Positions 61,519-64,000 of a DNA stretch of 64,000 bases are shown in pieces. The notes below the pieces were generated by a model. It saw nothing but the letters and a program-made list of their open reading frames with translations, was not told the DNA's origin and made no database searches. Both the position numbers and the translations under genes were made by a program. Source of the stretch: Streptomyces sp. S.PB5. Lineage in GTDB: Bacteria; Actinomycetota; Actinomycetes; Streptomycetales; Streptomycetaceae. How positions within the stretch are numbered: the first letter of the stretch is position 1; each line of letters opens with the position of its first letter. The stretch spans positions 48,088 to 112,087 of the forward strand of contig NZ_JAQMWP010000027.1 in assembly GCF_030403745.1 (NCBI RefSeq), given 5' to 3'.

Positions 61519-62507
61519 TGGCCCCGACCACTGACAACGCCGGGAACACCGGGGATCCGGGCGCCGCCCGCGCATCCCTCGAAGCCCTGCGCGCCGAGAT
61601 CGCCAAAGCCGTGGTCGGCCAGGACCCCGCCGTGACCGGCCTCGTAGTCGCGCTCCTCTGCCGCGGACACGTTCTCCTTGAAGGAGTCCCTGGGGTCGCC
61701 AAAACGTTGCTCGTCCGCGCCCTCGCCTCCGCACTCGAACTCGACACCAAGCGCGTCCAGTTCACCCCGGACCTCATGCCGAGCGACGTCACGGGCTCCC
61801 TCGTCTACGACACCCGCAGCGCCGAGTTCTCCTTCCAGCCCGGCCCGGTCTTCACCAACCTCCTCCTCGCGGACGAGATCAACCGCACACCCCCCAAGAC
61901 CCAGTCGTCCCTCCTCGAAGCGATGGAGGAACGCCAGGTCACGGTGGACGGCACCCCACGCCCCCTCCCCGACCCCTTCTTGGTCGCAGCCACCCAGAAC
62001 CCGGTCGAGTACGAGGGCACCTACCCCCTCCCCGAAGCCCAGCTGGACCGTTTCCTCCTCAAGCTCACCATCCCCCTCCCCTCCCGCCAGGACGAGATCG
62101 ACGTCCTCACCCGCCACGCCGAGGGCTTCAACCCCCGCGACCTGCAAGCCGCCGGCGTACGCCCGGTAGCAGGCCCCGCAGACCTGGAAGCCGCCCGAGC
62201 AGCGGTCGCGAAAACAACGATCTCGCCCGAGATCACGGCCTACGTCGTCGACATCTGCCGAGCCACCCGCGAGTCCCCGTCCCTCACCCTCGGCGTCTCC
62301 CCCCGAGGCGCCACGGCCCTCCTCGCGACCTCCCGCGCCTGGGCCTGGCTGACAGGCCGCGACTACGTCATCCCCGACGACGTGAAGGCCCTCGCCCTCC
62401 CCACCCTCCGCCACCGCGTACAACTCCGCCCGGAAGCCGAAATGGAAGGCGTGACCCCCGACTCCGTCATCCAGGCGATCCTCGCCCACGTCCCCGTCCC
62501 ACGCTGA
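61515..62507 (+). CDS. MoxR-family AAA+ ATPase
   Basis: The 330-residue ATPase has Walker A GVPGVAKT, Walker B LLLADEINR with PPKTQSSLLEAMEE (sensor/insert region), and ATQNPVEYEGTYPLPEAQLDRF. A C-terminal AAA lid carries SPRGATALLATSRAWAWL. MoxR ATPases act as chaperones that mature or assemble envelope-linked complexes, usually with the adjacent DUF58/VWA protein. Two ATG codons overlap the preceding stop (ATGATG); the first was used. The next gene overlaps its stop by one base. Confidence 0.94.
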   Translation: MMAPTTDNAGNTGDPGAARASLEALRAEIAKAVVGQDPAVTGLVVALLCRGHVLLEGVPGVAKTLLVRALASALELDTKRVQFTPDLMPSDVTGSLVYDTRSAEFSFQPGPVFTNLLLADEINRTPPKTQSSLLEAMEERQVTVDGTPRPLPDPFLVAATQNPVEYEGTYPLPEAQLDRFLLKLTIPLPSRQDEIDVLTRHAEGFNPRDLQAAGVRPVAGPADLEAARAAVAKTTISPEITAYVVDICRATRESPSLTLGVSPRGATALLATSRAWAWLTGRDYVIPDDVKALALPTLRHRVQLRPEAEMEGVTPDSVIQAILAHVPVPR

Positions 62508-63817
62508 TGGCACTCACCGGACGCGCCGCGCTCCTCGCGGCCCTGGGCTCGATCCCCGTCGGCATCTGGGACCCCAGCCTGACGGGCCTACTCGCGGTGA
62601 ACGCCCCGCTGGCCGCCGCCTGCGCCTGCGACTTCGCCCTGGCGGCACCGGTACGACGCCTGCGCCTGACCCGCTCCGGCGACACCTCCGCACGCCTGGG
62701 CGAACCCGCCGACGTCACCCTGACCATCACCAACCCGTCCAAGCGCCTGCTCCGCGCCCACGTGCGCGACGCCTGGCCCCCCAGCAGCTGGCTCCCCGGC
62801 ACCGAGACGGCAGCCTCCCGCCACCGCCTCACGATCCCCGCAGGCGAACGCCGCCGCGCCACCACCCGCCTACACCCCACCCGCCGAGGCGACCGCCAGG
62901 CCGACCGCGTGACAATCCGCTCATACGGCCCGCTAGGCCTCTTCTCCCGCCAGGGCACCCACAACATCCCGTGGACGGTACGCGTCCTGCCCCCGTTCAC
63001 CAGCCGCAAGCACCTGCCCTCAAAGCTCGCCCGCCTACGCGAACTCGACGGCCGCACCAGCGTCCTCACCCGCGGCGAGGGCACCGAATTCGACAGCCTC
63101 CGCGAATACGTCCCCGGCGACGACACCCGCTCCATCGACTGGCGCGCCACAGCCCGCCAGTCCGCGGTCGCCGTACGCACCTGGCGCCCCGAACGCGACC
63201 GCCACATCCTCATCGTCCTCGACACCGGCCGCACCTCAGCAGGCCGCGTGGGCGACGCCCCACGCCTCGACGCCTCCATGGACGCGGCACTCCTCCTGGC
63301 AGCCCTCGCCTCCCGAGCCGGCGACCGCGTAGACCTCCTCGCCTACGACCGCCGAGTACGCACCCTGGTCCAGGGCCGCACAGCCAAAGACGTCCTCCCA
63401 TCCCTCGTCAACGCGATGGCCACCCTCGAACCGGAACTCGTGGAAACAGACGCACGCGGTCTTACAGCCACTGCACTCAGGACCGCCCCCCGCCGCTCCC
63501 TGATCGTCCTACTGACCTCCCTCGACGCCGCCCCCGTCGAAGAAGGACTGCTCCCTGTGCTCTCCCAGCTCACCCAGCGCCACACAGTCCTCTTGGCATC
63601 CGTGGCCGACCCACAAGTCGCCCGCATGGCCAAAGCCCGCGGAAACACCGACGCGGTCTACGAAGCCGCATCCGCCGCACAGTCACAGAGCGAACGTCAC
63701 CGCACCGCGGAACAGCTCCGCCGCCACGGCGTCACAGTGGTCGACCAAACCCCGGATGATCTGGCGCCGGCACTGGCGGACGCGTATCTGGCACTCAAGA
63801 CAGCTGGACGTCTGTAA
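62507..63817 (+). CDS. DUF58-domain protein (VWA-like)
   Basis: The 436-residue protein has two N-terminal membrane helices (about 5-45). The DUF58 signature follows at about 185-210 (GTEFDSLREYVPGDDTRSIDWRATARQ), then a von Willebrand A-like fold with HILIVLDTGRTSAG and a partial metal site (DTGRT). Such proteins are the usual partners of MoxR ATPases. It is the last gene of the operon and is followed by a hairpin. The ATG overlaps the preceding TGA by one base (TGATG). Confidence 0.92.
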   Translation: MALTGRAALLAALGSIPVGIWDPSLTGLLAVNAPLAAACACDFALAAPVRRLRLTRSGDTSARLGEPADVTLTITNPSKRLLRAHVRDAWPPSSWLPGTETAASRHRLTIPAGERRRATTRLHPTRRGDRQADRVTIRSYGPLGLFSRQGTHNIPWTVRVLPPFTSRKHLPSKLARLRELDGRTSVLTRGEGTEFDSLREYVPGDDTRSIDWRATARQSAVAVRTWRPERDRHILIVLDTGRTSAGRVGDAPRLDASMDAALLLAALASRAGDRVDLLAYDRRVRTLVQGRTAKDVLPSLVNAMATLEPELVETDARGLTATALRTAPRRSLIVLLTSLDAAPVEEGLLPVLSQLTQRHTVLLASVADPQVARMAKARGNTDAVYEAASAAQSQSERHRTAEQLRRHGVTVVDQTPDDLAPALADAYLALKTAGRL

Positions 63818-63822
63818 TCGGC

Positions 63823-63851
63823 TTCTCGGGAGGGGGCCTCTCTCCCGAGAA
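63823..63851 (+). terminator. Terminator of the MoxR-DUF58 operon
   Basis: The stem TTCTCGGGAG / CTCCCGAGAA with a nine-base loop lies six bases past the DUF58 stop. Confidence 0.75.
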
Positions 63852-63868
63852 AGGGAAGTAGAAAAACA

Positions 63869-63899
63869 AAAACCCCCGTGCCAACGGCACGGGGGTTTT
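63869..63899 (-). terminator. Terminator of the rRNA operon
   Basis: The 14-bp stem AAAACCCCCGTGCC / GGCACGGGGGTTTT with a three-base loop is followed on the minus strand by a T-rich tract (TTTTTGTTTTTC), ten bases after the 5S gene end. Confidence 0.9.
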
Positions 63900-63909
63900 C
63901 TCAAAATTT

Positions 63910-64000
63910 GTTCGGCGGCGTCCTACTCTCCCACAGGGTCCCCCCTGCAGTACCATCGGCGCTGTAAGGCTTAGCTTCCGGGTTCGGAATGTAACCGGGC
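63910..64000 (-). rRNA. rrf: 5S ribosomal RNA, 3' part (5' end outside window)
   Basis: On the minus strand the sequence reads GCCCGGTTACATTCCGAACC, then GGAAGCTAAGCC, GATGGTACTGCAGGG, GAGAGTAGGACGCCGCCGAAC. These are the conserved loop and helix sequences of 5S rRNA through to its 3' end. About 25-30 bases of the 5' end lie beyond the right edge. The rest of an rrn operon should follow to the right. Confidence 0.95.

Overview
The window is chromosomal DNA of a Streptomyces or close relative. The evidence is the very high G+C content, GTG and TTG starts, the actinobacterial tmRNA/smpB and ftsEX neighbourhood, and an lpqB-mtrB-mtrA block beside secA and a long-form hibernation factor. Gene order also resembles, from memory, the core-chromosome region of S. 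coelicolor that carries pkaA/pkaB, a large NAD-glutamate dehydrogenase, secA and mtrAB. No phage, integrase, transposase or CRISPR array was seen; this is mostly core chromosome with a few lineage-specific pieces.

Layout. 1-4.6 kb: the 3' part of a modular GH3 glycosidase, a DD-carboxypeptidase (PBP4 type) and a secreted PHB-depolymerase-like esterase. 4.7-9.2 kb: trans-translation genes (ssrA, smpB), an S41/PDZ protease, the divisome pair ftsE-ftsX and a tiny zinc-ribbon membrane protein. 9.2-19.4 kb: a sortase (LAXTG) surface protein, prfB, two membrane Ser/Thr kinases (pkaB, pkaA) and, divergent from them, a 1,435-residue FHA/EssC-like protein with an altered Walker A. 19.5-23.2 kb: a carbohydrate ABC importer whose first permease carries an inserted Cna-B-like domain. 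23.3-33.8 kb: a wall-teichoic-acid/surface-glycan locus. It holds a GT2-TagF fusion, a GT87-like enzyme, a degenerate GT2, galE, an ADP-ribosylglycohydrolase, a TetR regulator with an array of four operator-like boxes, and the tagG-tagH exporter. The ohr/ohrR peroxide switch lies inside it. 33.9-43.3 kb: NAD-glutamate dehydrogenase, a PfpI protein, a decayed ltrA-like gene, a HAD phosphatase, and two conserved actinobacterial proteins. 43.4-58.1 kb: secA, a GNAT, an AlkX-type DNA glycosylase, an orphan NarL-type regulator, hpf, comF, lpqB-mtrB-mtrA and mtnA. 58.2-63.8 kb: a five-gene operon of membrane proteins with MoxR and DUF58 proteins. The right edge is the 3' part of a 5S rRNA gene on the minus strand, so an rrn operon reads in from the right.

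Together the genes centre on the cell envelope: wall synthesis and trimming, division, teichoic acid export, Sec export, MtrAB-LpqB control and kinase/FHA signalling. Added to these are ribosome quality control (tmRNA, RF2, HPF) and nutrient uptake. The least explained items are the FHA/EssC-like protein beside the two kinases, the permease with an embedded surface-type domain, the operator array in front of the teichoic acid exporter, and the catalytically doubtful GT2. Start codons were chosen from ribosome-binding sites, signal peptides and family lengths and are approximate where stated.
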